From Clostridia bacterium (GTDB lineage: Bacteria; Bacillota; Clostridia; Acetivibrionales; DSM-2933), in the NCBI GenBank assembly GCA_026416815.1, contig JAOAEJ010000095.1:92575-156574 (forward strand): a DNA stretch of 64,000 bases, in the 5' to 3' direction. The notes beneath the pieces were generated by a model that saw only the letters and a list, made by a program, of their open reading frames with translations, made no database searches and was not told where the DNA came from. How positions within the stretch are numbered: the stretch's first letter is position 1; every line of letters begins with the position of its first letter. Of this stretch, positions 44,628 through 52,396 are shown in pieces. The position numbers and the translations under genes are program-made.

Positions 44628-44681
44628 AAGGTATACAAAACGGATACTCAGAAAATATATACAGTTAAAGTAGGTGTTAAA

Positions 44682-44891
44682 ATGAAATTAAATATCACAA
44701 AACTAGTCCAACTCATGGATAAGTATTGCAATGGCAACTATGCGTATTTCGCCCGTGAATTGGGAGTGGATACCTCTCATCTGCATCGTTTTATAAATAA
44801 CGGGGTTGGAGGAGGTAAAAAAATGGTAGGCGGTATTATTAAGTTCTGTCAAGGCAAGGGATTGGATTTTAATGAGTATATAGACTTATAA
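44682..44891 (+). CDS. Small HTH (Cro-like) protein
   Basis: 69 residues. MKLNITKLVQLMDKYCNGNY, then YFARELGVDTSHLHRFINNG is a helix-turn-helix of the lambda-repressor class as found in small phage or island proteins. ATG 44682 follows TAGGTG; an in-frame ATG-like start further up lies in the promoter. The next gene begins 23 bases on, so they are co-transcribed. Confidence 0.75.
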   Translation: MKLNITKLVQLMDKYCNGNYAYFARELGVDTSHLHRFINNGVGGGKKMVGGIIKFCQGKGLDFNEYIDL

Positions 44892-44914
44892 CTAAGGCTA
44901 GGTTGGAGGGAAAT

Positions 44915-45346
44915 ATGTTTAATACTAAGGAAAGAACCTTTCAAATTATATTGACGGCAAACAGCAGGTACTTAAAAAAGTGGATGAAGCTTCTTTGCAG
45001 CACCGAAGAATACTACACTACATTTATCGACAGATACCTTGATACATCGGATTTGGAGTATTCCCTATTTGAATTCCAGAGCTATCTGAAATCCATAGGC
45101 AGGGGCCAAAATATCACCATAGAGCAAATCAAGGAATGCATAGACCAAAAGAATAAATCACGCCTAAAGGATTTGATGGAAGAAATGCTGCTGGTCCCTG
45201 TGGATAGAACCGAATTAAAAAATGTTTTAAGGCTTAAAATGAGGTTTCAGATAGAAGAGTTTATAGAGGAAGTCAAAGAGTACTCCAGCAGGAGATTTGC
45301 AAGAGTAATTGAAGAATACTTTCTTTTCCTAAATGAAGCAGGGTAA
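44915..45346 (+). CDS. Unrecognised helical protein
   Basis: 143 residues; I do not recognise it. It is charged and helical (RTFQIILTANSRYLKKWMKL; EFIEEVKEYSSRRFARVIEE), with no signal peptide or membrane segment. GGAGGGAAAT precedes the chosen ATG. It pairs with the small HTH gene under one strong promoter, like a regulator and partner or a phage-derived pair. Confidence 0.7.
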   Translation: MFNTKERTFQIILTANSRYLKKWMKLLCSTEEYYTTFIDRYLDTSDLEYSLFEFQSYLKSIGRGQNITIEQIKECIDQKNKSRLKDLMEEMLLVPVDRTELKNVLRLKMRFQIEEFIEEVKEYSSRRFARVIEEYFLFLNEAG

Positions 45347-45401
45347 GCCTTACAGGCTGTTGGTACATTGGTACTTTAGATATATGGCAGCATTTTAACG
45401 T

Positions 45402-45490
45402 CGGCGTTAAGCGGTCATTTCAGGGATACGACCGCTTTGGGGAGGAAACGCCGGTATCGGGCATTCCCAACTACCGGGATTGCCCTTTTC
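45402..45490 (+). ncRNA. Candidate structured RNA / attenuator, unassigned
   Basis: Stem 1: 45402-45416 (CGGCGTTAAGCGGTC) pairs with 45430-45437 and 45447-45453 (GACCGCTT and AACGCCG) with a 9-base purine-rich bulge. Stem 2: GGGCA ... CCC (45459-45468) pairs with GGG ... TGCCC (45476-45485), then TTTTCC, like a terminator. Alternative: CCGGTA (45451-45456) pairs exactly with TACCGG (45472-45477), which would break stem 2 and the base of stem 1. It is far more GC-rich than its surroundings and I do not match it to a known riboswitch. Confidence 0.5.
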
Positions 45491-45677
45491 CCTGAGTTTA
45501 GATTAAGGGGGTGCGGGGCTATGTCGTTTTAATTTTTCTAGAGGAGGTGGAATTATATTGTGAATATACATTATATTAGTTAAATTGTGGTCGAAGCTGG
45601 ATTAGTACTGATTTACAATTAAGAAGTACCAAGTTTGACGTGGAAAAAGAATAGTATATAAAAGGAGCAAATTTATT

Positions 45678-46421
45678 ATGATAAGTAAAATATTTCTACC
45701 AAAGTCTATCAAAGTATTTTTTTTAGCATCCTGCTCGTTATTGATAGTATCAGTTCTTAGCAATACCGCTTTCGCAGCTTCTACGCAGTATAAAACATAT
45801 AATACCGCGTCCATAACTCAAACATCTTCATATGAAGGATTCTGGATGAGAGGTACGCTCCCTACGTTGAATCCAAACTGGAAATCTGGAGCTGAAAATA
45901 AAATTAATTATGAGTTTTGGTATAATATAAATGATACTGGATGGGTTGAAATGGGTTACCACAATGGATATGCATGGAAAGACAACGGCTATCCTGAGCC
46001 AACTTCTTCTTATAGTGGCTGTTTTACATGTATAAGCAGTTCAACGTACGGTTGGAAGGTAGATATTTTTCCTGGCTTAAATTGGGCACCTGGACAAACG
46101 CATACACTGGGAGCTATACAAGAGTTTTCTACTTCAGCATGGAGATGGAATACTAAAATGTCAAGTGATGGTACTGTCCTAACTACATATTTAAATGCAG
46201 GACCTGCTTCTAGAGGCACTATTGATGCAGGATTAGAATGGGGGGTTTCCGATGGTGCATCCCAGTCTATATCTTTACCAAGTTGGATAAGTGATTTAAA
46301 CCTTTACAAATTTAATAAGTGGATTACATGGTCAAGCATAGGTGGGGTGTCGTACAATAACTCACATTCAGGAGTAACATCATCCTTTGATTCTAGCGCT
46401 AACAAAATAAACTTTAGATAA
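45678..46421 (+). CDS. Secreted protein of unknown family
   Basis: 247 residues: signal peptide (IKVFFLASCSLLIVSVLSNT, cleavage after AFA) and a ~215-residue aromatic-rich, probably beta-sheet domain (YEFWYNINDTGWVEMGYHNG; YGWKVDIFPGLNWAPGQTHT). It has two close Cys in SGCFTCISS. Trp and Tyr content is high, as in carbohydrate-binding or bacteriocin-like exoproteins, but no family is recognised. AAAGGAGC precedes the ATG. It sits downstream of the candidate RNA. Confidence 0.75.
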   Translation: MISKIFLPKSIKVFFLASCSLLIVSVLSNTAFAASTQYKTYNTASITQTSSYEGFWMRGTLPTLNPNWKSGAENKINYEFWYNINDTGWVEMGYHNGYAWKDNGYPEPTSSYSGCFTCISSSTYGWKVDIFPGLNWAPGQTHTLGAIQEFSTSAWRWNTKMSSDGTVLTTYLNAGPASRGTIDAGLEWGVSDGASQSISLPSWISDLNLYKFNKWITWSSIGGVSYNNSHSGVTSSFDSSANKINFR

Positions 46422-46519
46422 ATTATCAATTGTGGTATAATAATACCATGCCAATATATACCTACTATGCTTTTAAATGGATATGATTATTATAAACATT
46501 AAGGAAAGGTGTGTTTTAT

Positions 46520-47059
46520 ATGACTAAAAAAGGTGTAATAATTTCTATATCTCTAGTAGCTCTCTTGGCTTTTGGTGCAACAGGGTATACAAAAATGCTT
46601 TCCAAGTACGATTCCATAAAGTCGGAGACTCAGAATAAAAAGGAAAGTACTGACCCAGATGGAAAAGTACTTAGCTATGCGGAAGTAAAATATAAAGCTA
46701 ATAAGGATAAACCTCGTAGCTTTTTCAAGAAAGAAAACGAGTATAGTGGTTCTGTATCGGATGAAGAACTCGCTAAAGAGGGTGGTAAGTACATTAAGAA
46801 GGAATTAATGACATATAGGGATTATGTTGATTTTATAGACCCAAATGGTGGGATAAGACATGATATTGACCCTGACCGTATGGTTTGGGTTGTTATAATT
46901 AAATATGATAAGACTCATTACATTGATGATGTGCCGGTTGAAAAGGCTATTACTACAGCTCTACGTGACGCTGAAACCGGAGAACTCCTTTCGGTACATG
47001 CTAATTCAGAAGACCCCCATGGGTTGGATAAGTTATTAGCAAAAAGGCCCAGAAAGTGA
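46520..47059 (+). CDS. Membrane-anchored extracellular protein, PepSY-like C-terminus
   Basis: 179 residues. One N-terminal anchor (GVIISISLVALLAFGATGYT), a charged linker, and a C-terminal domain with MVWVVIIKYDKTHYI and TTALRDAETGELLSVHANS, which resembles PepSY-type inhibitor domains. It follows the secreted 247-residue protein by ~100 bases and may act with it at the cell surface (inference). GGAAAGGTG precedes the ATG. Confidence 0.72.
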   Translation: MTKKGVIISISLVALLAFGATGYTKMLSKYDSIKSETQNKKESTDPDGKVLSYAEVKYKANKDKPRSFFKKENEYSGSVSDEELAKEGGKYIKKELMTYRDYVDFIDPNGGIRHDIDPDRMVWVVIIKYDKTHYIDDVPVEKAITTALRDAETGELLSVHANSEDPHGLDKLLAKRPRK

Positions 47060-47121
47060 AAAAATATAACTTCAAGAGGTTGGCGATCAGTATTTTAAAA
47101 GGAATTTAAACAAATCGCCCA

Positions 47122-47204
47122 CCATACTCTCGCTTGCTACCCTGAAGTTTAGAAAGAGCCTTAATTGATATTAAATTCCTGTTTATATCCTTAGAAATGT
47201 TGGT
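47122..47204 (+). repeat. Island-flanking direct repeat, right copy
   Basis: Starts CCATACTCTCG, includes GCTACCCTGAAGTTTAGAAA and GAGCCTTAATTGATATT, ends GAAATGTTGGT. It matches the permease 3' end at 42464-42534, but no permease reading frame precedes it; 47082-47119 just upstream is a GGCGAT/ATCGCC hairpin. Confidence 0.85.
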
Positions 47205-47253
47205 ATATAACCATTAGAAGAATATATACCAATGTCTTTAAGGTGGGATTCTT

Positions 47254-47334
47254 ATGAGAAGTAAATTTATATATAAAGCAGTTGTAGGATCAGTAGTTTC
47301 TGCACTCGCAATTGCAAATTTAATAATCAAATAG
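47254..47334 (+). CDS. Tiny hydrophobic peptide
   Basis: 26 residues: a basic start (MRSKFIYK), then one hydrophobic segment (AVVGSVVSALAIANLIIK). AAGGTGGGA lies 7 bases before the ATG, and a strong terminator begins 3 bases after the stop, so it has the layout of an expressed mini-gene. It may be a signal or toxin-like peptide, or a truncated leader; not recognised. Confidence 0.5.
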   Translation: MRSKFIYKAVVGSVVSALAIANLIIK

Positions 47335-47336
47335 AG

Positions 47337-47380
47337 TTAAGTAAAAGGGGTGCATTATATACGGCACCCCTTTTACTTAA
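47337..47380 (+). terminator. Terminator after the 26-residue peptide
   Basis: TTAAGTAAAAGGGGTGC / GGCACCCCTTTTACTTAA, a 17-bp stem with a 9-base loop. Confidence 0.92.
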
Positions 47381-47586
47381 GCATTTATTCAACTAGCCAT
47401 AAAGCCTTTGTAAAGAATTGCCTATTAGCCTATAAATGCTCCCTTGACAAACTTACAAATGCCGGAATGCAATCCTTCTCAAGCCACGAAAGTACATATC
47501 CTACCAAGTTACCAATGTTTACAGTTATCTTTCCTATACGTTCCCAGACGAAATCAATAGGTATATATAAGAAAGGTAAATTCCGT

Positions 47587-48528
47587 TTACTTCACTCTAT
47601 TTCCTAAAGGTAATCCAACAAAGCTTTTCCTTGTGTACATACTAACAAATACAAATCCTAGCACAACAACTAAAGTTGCCATCAGCCCTCCCTCAGGACC
47701 GAACGCTCCGCCGTTTAAAATACTGTTTCCATTCAACTTGACACTATATATACTATCCAGGGGCATTCCACTGACAGAAAAGCCAAAGACATTTCCCTGG
47801 AAAAAGTTCCATGTTATATGGTACCCCACAGGCAGCCATAAGCTGTTTGTTTTTAGAAACATATAAGCAAATAAAAGTCCTACGAGAAATATATTAATTA
47901 GCCCTAGTACACTTAAGTTTGGGTTCATACCGTGCATTAATGAAAATATGACAGAGGATATAATAGCAGGAATCCATCGGCTGCCGTTACTTTGGAGTAC
48001 TGAAATGCAGTAGGCTCTTGCAAATAACTCTTCATTGAAGCCGACAAATATGAACATTAAAAATCCTGTGATAATAGAAACTGAAATGTTAGGTGTGGAA
48101 AATTCATTTATAAGGGATATTGACCCTGAAATCAGTAAAACAGCAAAAACAGCTATCATAGAAGCTGCGCCCAAGAACATTCCATAAGCTAAATCTTTAA
48201 AGCCGCTGGATATACTGTTTACACCTATATCACTCATTCGCCTGTGATCCACAATCTTTAGAACTATTATAACCGCTAAAACCATACATAATGTCTGTGC
48301 AATGTTTAAAAGATATCCATAGTAGGGGTTTTCCATAAGTTTCCCCATTTGACTCCACAAATTATCAGTAAACCCGCCGTTCCTTTGGTGTACGTCAGCT
48401 GCAGCCGCAATTCCGAAAGCAATACTTATAATTACCGTTGATGCTATGAAAAGAAGGATGAAAAACACTAGTACCATTGCTATTCTCCACCCTGCCCTTA
48501 TCTTATTGTTCTTATTTTTAAATATCAT
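47587..48528 (-). CDS. CPBP-family intramembrane protease
   Basis: 313 residues with about eight helices. The CPBP (CAAX/Abi) motifs are present: EELFAR (motif 1 Glu-Glu...Arg), FSLMHG (motif 2 His) and GYHITWNFFQG (motif 3 His and Asn). Members cleave within the membrane or protect against self-made bacteriocins; the second role would fit the nearby peptide genes, but it lies outside the direct repeat. GGGGG precedes the ATG. Confidence 0.92.
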   Translation of the reverse strand: MIFKNKNNKIRAGWRIAMVLVFFILLFIASTVIISIAFGIAAAADVHQRNGGFTDNLWSQMGKLMENPYYGYLLNIAQTLCMVLAVIIVLKIVDHRRMSDIGVNSISSGFKDLAYGMFLGAASMIAVFAVLLISGSISLINEFSTPNISVSIITGFLMFIFVGFNEELFARAYCISVLQSNGSRWIPAIISSVIFSLMHGMNPNLSVLGLINIFLVGLLFAYMFLKTNSLWLPVGYHITWNFFQGNVFGFSVSGMPLDSIYSVKLNGNSILNGGAFGPEGGLMATLVVVLGFVFVSMYTRKSFVGLPLGNRVK

Positions 48529-48570
48529 CTTGTAAAATCCCCCTGTTTGTTTATTATAAACCTCTTTGGC

Positions 48571-48676
48571 TAGTGCTTTTTAACATTACAAATTTCTATT
48601 AATTCTAATGTTAAAAATGCACTTCCTTGTTTGATGTGCCTTGCTGCTAGAAACGAATTCTCTTACAAGGCACTAG
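48571..48676 (+). repeat. Family-2 MITE-like repeat, copy 4
   Basis: TAGTGCTTTTTAACATTAC ... TTAAAAATGCACTTCC, then GCCTTGCTGCTAGAAACG ... CTTACAAGGCACTAG. It lies ~40 bases upstream of the CPBP start codon. Confidence 0.88.
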
Positions 48677-48897
48677 CGTGTGTTAAAGATAGTTATTGCA
48701 AACTATCTTTAATGGTAATGAGTTCTATTTGTACTTTTATACTCATATATTTTATTAAAAATATTATACCATAAAATATATTATCTTATTTCCTAATTTG
48801 GGTAAAGGTTACACCTGGTACTCTACATCATAGTTTATGAATGTCAAAATGCTTTGTGAGGTCAAACAGCCATGAGCTATGAGAGGAGAGGTTTGAA

Positions 48898-49059
48898 ATG
48901 GTTTACTTTCTTGATATCCTAAAAAACGCACTTGGAATAATATCGGCAACCCTTACGCTGTATGGTGTGCTGAAAAAAAGAAGAAAGGCTCCAAGGAGAC
49001 GGTCTCGCCCAAATTACATATACATATTCAAGAAGAGAAGAACCGGTTTTTCAACCTAG
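48898..49059 (+). CDS. Small basic membrane protein
   Basis: 53 residues: one N-terminal helix (VYFLDILKNALGIISATLTL) followed by a tail with 13 Arg/Lys (LKKRRKAPRRRSRPNY ... FKKRR). GAGGAGAGG precedes the ATG and a terminator follows, so it looks like a real gene. I do not recognise it; membrane-bound nucleic-acid or phospholipid contact by the tail is possible. Confidence 0.65.
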   Translation: MVYFLDILKNALGIISATLTLYGVLKKRRKAPRRRSRPNYIYIFKKRRTGFST

Positions 49060-49085
49060 TTTTGACCCTTTGCATGAGTAAATAG

Positions 49086-49116
49086 CCTGGATGTATTTCC
49101 AGGCCAACTTTTTATG
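49086..49116 (+). terminator. Terminator of the small basic protein gene
   Basis: GCCTGG / CCAGGC stem, then CAACTTTTT. Confidence 0.85.
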
Positions 49117-49189
49117 GTATTAACGCTTGCAAATTCAAAGTTACTTCTATCTCTATTCTCTTAATGCTGTCTTTAAAGAAACTAGTTGT

Positions 49190-49732
49190 TTATGGGTCCA
49201 CTCTCTCCCATTCTTGATTGCCATAGAAAATATCATACTCCGGTGGGTACGCACATAAAGCAAAATTTATTAAATCATTTTTTTTCATACCTGCTTCACT
49301 AAAGTCAATTTTGTCAAGGTTTTCTTTGCTTATTGTTATGCTAAGTCCCATGCTCAGAGGTATAATACGTCCGTCAGCAGTTTTGTTTGCAAAGCTTTGC
49401 TCTACTGTAACTGTATTGAAATCGTTTCGCAATTGCATTTCCTTTAAAACTTTCTTGCAGTTTAGCATTAAGCTTTTAGCGGCAGTTTGTTTATCCTGTA
49501 TTATATCGTTGTATAGATATATAAAGATATCCCTGTCCTGTACACGAATTTTTTCAATTCTTTTTATCCCCGAGCCGGTTTCCCTGCCAAGTTTATCAAC
49601 TATTACTCTTTCAATACTGAAGCTTATAGCCAGCTTCCCATAGTCCTTCAAAAAAAGCACACCCACCAATGCTATTACAATAGCGGCTATAACAATCCCA
49701 AACCAATACCTTTTGAATATTGCAACCGGCAT
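49190..49732 (-). CDS. Membrane-anchored protein of unknown function
   Basis: 180 residues. One N-terminal helix (WFGIVIAAIVIALVGVLFL) and a ~150-residue extracellular domain with no motif I recognise. The sequence KSLMLNCKKVLKEMQLRNDF and alternating beta segments suggest a small alpha/beta fold. A GGGGTGGG site precedes the ATG. It stands alone between the CBM21 pair and the small basic gene. Confidence 0.65.
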   Translation of the reverse strand: MPVAIFKRYWFGIVIAAIVIALVGVLFLKDYGKLAISFSIERVIVDKLGRETGSGIKRIEKIRVQDRDIFIYLYNDIIQDKQTAAKSLMLNCKKVLKEMQLRNDFNTVTVEQSFANKTADGRIIPLSMGLSITISKENLDKIDFSEAGMKKNDLINFALCAYPPEYDIFYGNQEWERVDP

Positions 49733-49836
49733 AAGCCCACCCCTATAAAATTATAATCTCCATACTAACATATATAGTTTTTATATACAATTATACTTTA
49801 TTTTTTTGCCGTACTCTGTTTCAGGAATATAAAAAA

Positions 49837-49874
49837 GATTCATAGCGGCAGTAAGCAGCTGATGAATCTTTTCG
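49837..49874 (-). terminator. Terminator of CBM21 gene C
   Basis: AAGATTCAT / ATGAATCTT stem with an inner GCAGCTGC-like segment; on the minus strand it is followed by TTTTTTAT. Confidence 0.85.
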
Positions 49875-49906
49875 TCAAACCTATTTAAACAGTTATGTTG
49901 TTTTCC

Positions 49907-50650
49907 TTATACAGTATAATTCAGTCCAAAATTATTGTCCCAATAGGTCACACCATTTACAGTATAGGATATGGCAAATTTAAAAGTAGCCTGTGTAGTA
50001 GATGTTGGCTTGTAAACATCAAAGTTCCAGACTTCTATACCGCCTTCTGCAGTACTGAGATAGGAAGCATTAACCTCGTTCCATGTCACCCAGTTATCTG
50101 TAGTATAACGTACTTTTACTACCTTAGTGCTAGCGATGTTCTTTAAGTATATATTTCCATGGAGACCATAGTTGTCTTTATTGGCATTGCCTAATACAAC
50201 ATTACTTTCTCCAAGAGCTGCCCTGTTTGCGGAATAATATGATAAGGAATAGTTGCTTCCATTGTTGTTATCCCAATAGGTTTGTCCATTCACCACATAT
50301 TTGACAGCAAATTGAAAGGTTGACGCAGCAGCAGCGCTTGTCTCAAAATACCATCTCTCATAATTACCGCTAGCTGGTGCAGTATATTTTGCAGCAACTT
50401 CTTTCCACACACCGTCACCATTTGTGTAGCAGACAACCACACTCTTGTTGTAAGCCAGGTTTTCTACCTGTATGTACCCGTAAATACTAAACTTGGTAGA
50501 GGATGCATCCTTAAACTTGGCATAATACAGCTTCACCGGATTTGTTGCTGCCTGCGCTGTTTGGGTAAATGCTCCCGCTCCTGACATGAGTGATATGCAT
50601 AAAACTATCATAACAGCTACTATGCGAGAAATTGATTTTTGGTTGTTCAT
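49907..50650 (-). CDS. Secreted tandem CBM21 protein C
   Basis: 247 residues: signal peptide (SRIVAVMIVLCISLMSGAGA, cleavage after AQA), then two CBM21-type domains ending TYWDNNNGSNYSL and TYWDNNFGLNYTV at the very C-terminus, with VRYTTDNWVTWNEV in the second. Nothing else is attached. ATG 50650 follows AAGGAGGAG; a frame 129 bases longer is rejected. It lies 136 bases downstream of gene D with its own promoter and a terminator between, so the two are separate transcripts. Confidence 0.87.
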   Translation of the reverse strand: MNNQKSISRIVAVMIVLCISLMSGAGAFTQTAQAATNPVKLYYAKFKDASSTKFSIYGYIQVENLAYNKSVVVCYTNGDGVWKEVAAKYTAPASGNYERWYFETSAAAASTFQFAVKYVVNGQTYWDNNNGSNYSLSYYSANRAALGESNVVLGNANKDNYGLHGNIYLKNIASTKVVKVRYTTDNWVTWNEVNASYLSTAEGGIEVWNFDVYKPTSTTQATFKFAISYTVNGVTYWDNNFGLNYTV

Positions 50651-50678
50651 TTTTGAACTCCTCCTTACTTTTTTTACT

Positions 50679-50717
50679 ATAATATCATTAATATTCCATT
50701 TTGTAAACCGGTTAACT
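50679..50717 (-). promoter_or_regulatory. Promoter of CBM21 gene C with LacI-type operator
   Basis: TTTACA (50702-50707), 17 bases, TATTAT (50679-50684). The near-palindrome GTAAACCGGTTAAC (50703-50716, plus strand) overlaps the -35. Confidence 0.75.
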
Positions 50718-50740
50718 AAAAATAAAAAAATTTTTTTTGC

Positions 50741-50772
50741 TAAAACAGCCTGGCATTCACCAGGCTGTTTGT
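50741..50772 (-). terminator. Terminator of CBM21 gene D
   Basis: AAACAGCCTGG / CCAGGCTGTTT, an 11-bp perfect stem with a 6-base loop. Confidence 0.9.
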
Positions 50773-50785
50773 TGATCACTATATA

Positions 50786-51550
50786 TTATAATGAGTAATC
50801 TGCGCCGAAGTTGTTATCCCAGTAAGTAACTCCATTTACAGTATAGGAGATTGCATACTTGATGGTTGTACCTGCAGGTACGGTTGTAGAGAACCTCCAC
50901 AGTTCAGTATTGTACTGTACACTGCTGCCGTAGCTTGCACTCACTTCTTTATATGTAACCCAATTATCAGTTGTATAGCGAACTTTCACTACTTTGGTAT
51001 ATGCAAGGTTTTTAACTGCTACACTTCCCTCAAATACTGTTGCACCTGTTGAGTTAATGTACTTTTGTGAATTGTCTAAAACAACATTGCTCTTTTGCAT
51101 TACATACTTCTGATTGTTCGCATTGCTAAGGTTATAATTGCTGCCACCGTTGTTGTCCCAGTAAGTTGCTCCGTTTACTTCGTACTTGATAGCAAAACTG
51201 CAAGTTGCATAGCTTGCACTCTTTGGTGTTTCAAAATACCAGGCCTCATATCCGTCGGAGGCTGTCCTTACATAAGTCGCAGGTACAGTTGTCCAACCAG
51301 TGCCATAGTTGCAGCTTACAGTTACCTTCTTATTGGTACCAAGGTTTTGTATTGAGATATGCCCTTTTGTGTAATAAGTTACATAGGGTGGTGTGTTTGT
51401 TCCTTCAGCTTTAAGAGTTGCATAATAGAGTTTTACCGGCTCTCCTGCCGCTTCAGCCTTTTGTGTAGGTGCCGTAAAGCCTGCTGCCAAAGACATAGTG
51501 ATTGCCATCGCAATAGCTGCGATACGTGAAAAGATTTTTTTGTTTTTCAT
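50786..51550 (-). CDS. Secreted tandem CBM21 protein D
   Basis: 254 residues: signal peptide (FSRIAAIAMAITMSLAAGFT, cleavage after AEA), two CBM21-type domains ending TYWDNNGGSNYNL and TYWDNNFGADYSL, with VRYTTDNWVTYKEV in the second. Domain order and linkers match proteins A-C. ATG 51550 has AGGGGG upstream; the longer frame is rejected because it runs through the promoter. It probably binds starch or glycogen outside the cell; no enzyme partner is in the window. Confidence 0.87.
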   Translation of the reverse strand: MKNKKIFSRIAAIAMAITMSLAAGFTAPTQKAEAAGEPVKLYYATLKAEGTNTPPYVTYYTKGHISIQNLGTNKKVTVSCNYGTGWTTVPATYVRTASDGYEAWYFETPKSASYATCSFAIKYEVNGATYWDNNGGSNYNLSNANNQKYVMQKSNVVLDNSQKYINSTGATVFEGSVAVKNLAYTKVVKVRYTTDNWVTYKEVSASYGSSVQYNTELWRFSTTVPAGTTIKYAISYTVNGVTYWDNNFGADYSL

Positions 51551-51584
51551 TTGGTGACCCCCTAATTTATTTTCTATGTTTGTA

Positions 51585-51622
51585 ATTATATAGCAAATCT
51601 TTTTCTTTGTAAACCGTTTTCC
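51585..51622 (-). promoter_or_regulatory. Promoter of CBM21 gene D
   Basis: TTTACA (51608-51613), 17 bases, TATAAT (51585-51590). The -35 lies in GGGAAAACGGTTTACAAAG, which shares CGGTTTACAAA with the gene C promoter. Confidence 0.85.
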
Positions 51623-51952
51623 CAATAAAAACAATTGAATATTTTATACTTTTTTTGTGTATTTTGGCTACCATACAAATTCGTTATTTGCGCCAAATAT
51701 AGCTTTCCAGGGCTGTTTTGCAAGGTTTAGTCCATTATTAATCAAACTTAAACATAATATTAGTATTGCAATATATTTTTTCACCTTATACGCTAAGCAG
51801 TTATATTTCTAGCACGAAAACGTTTTCCTAGGCTTATTTGTTTCTGTGTCTTACCCATATCCATAGCATTAAGGCACAAATTCTATACATATTACTCTCC
51901 ATAACAACTTTATTTGGTCATTCACATTTGCTTAGGAGGTAATATACCCAAC
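51623..51952 (-). promoter_or_regulatory. Gene-free stretch with a cre-like palindrome
   Basis: No gene. GAAAACGTTTTC (51816-51827) is a perfect palindrome equal to the core of CcpA/LacI-family sites. It is ~265 bases upstream of gene D, which is distant for direct repression. Confidence 0.45.
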
Positions 51953-51980
51953 AAAAAAGAGCCTTATAAGGGCTCAAATT
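51953..51980 (-). terminator. Terminator of the 52049 gene
   Basis: GAGCCC TTATAA GGCTC stem followed on the minus strand by TTTTTTGTTG. Confidence 0.88.
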
Positions 51981-52048
51981 ATAAAGTTTCACATCATTAA
52001 CCGTTTTGAATTCTTTATTAAAGTAATAATATACCTCTTTCATTACTG

Positions 52049-52396
52049 TTAAAAGCTACTGTTATTACTATCAGTACTTCCACCGGAATCCCAACCGCCA
52101 CCACCGAAGCTGCTGTCATTGGAACCGGAATCACTAAAGCTGCTGCTCTCATATCCACTGTCACTATATCTCGATTCATCACTATAGTTGTCATTATAGT
52201 CGGTGTTATGTAGTATATCATTGTCTATTGCACTATGATATATAAACCCATTTTGATCAATAGAGCCGTTATTCTCGTCAAATCCGTTATCTTGAGATGT
52301 GCCGTATTGACCGTAGGTACCCTTTCCTTCTCCTGAAAAATTAGCTATTATACTAACAAAAATCACAGCTAGAATTATAACAACCAATATAGACAT
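52049..52396 (-). CDS. Membrane-anchored low-complexity protein
   Basis: 115 residues. One N-terminal helix (SILVVIILAVIFVSIIANFS), then an extracellular or cytosolic tail rich in Ser, Asp, Asn, Gly and Tyr (SRYSDSGYESSSFSDSGSND; FGGGGWDSGGS). There is no folded-domain motif. The tail resembles that of TPM/DUF2207-type membrane proteins, but on its own it cannot be assigned. AAGGAGGGATGAA precedes the ATG. Confidence 0.65.
   Translation of the reverse strand: MSILVVIILAVIFVSIIANFSGEGKGTYGQYGTSQDNGFDENNGSIDQNGFIYHSAIDNDILHNTDYNDNYSDESRYSDSGYESSSFSDSGSNDSSFGGGGWDSGGSTDSNNSSF

Noticed and set aside
42464..47204. Insertion sequence or integrative element
   Set aside because: No transposase, integrase or terminal inverted repeats; only the direct repeat of the permease end is seen.
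47350..47607. 85-codon plus-strand frame
   Set aside because: It begins inside the terminator stem of the 26-residue peptide gene and overlaps the CPBP gene end.
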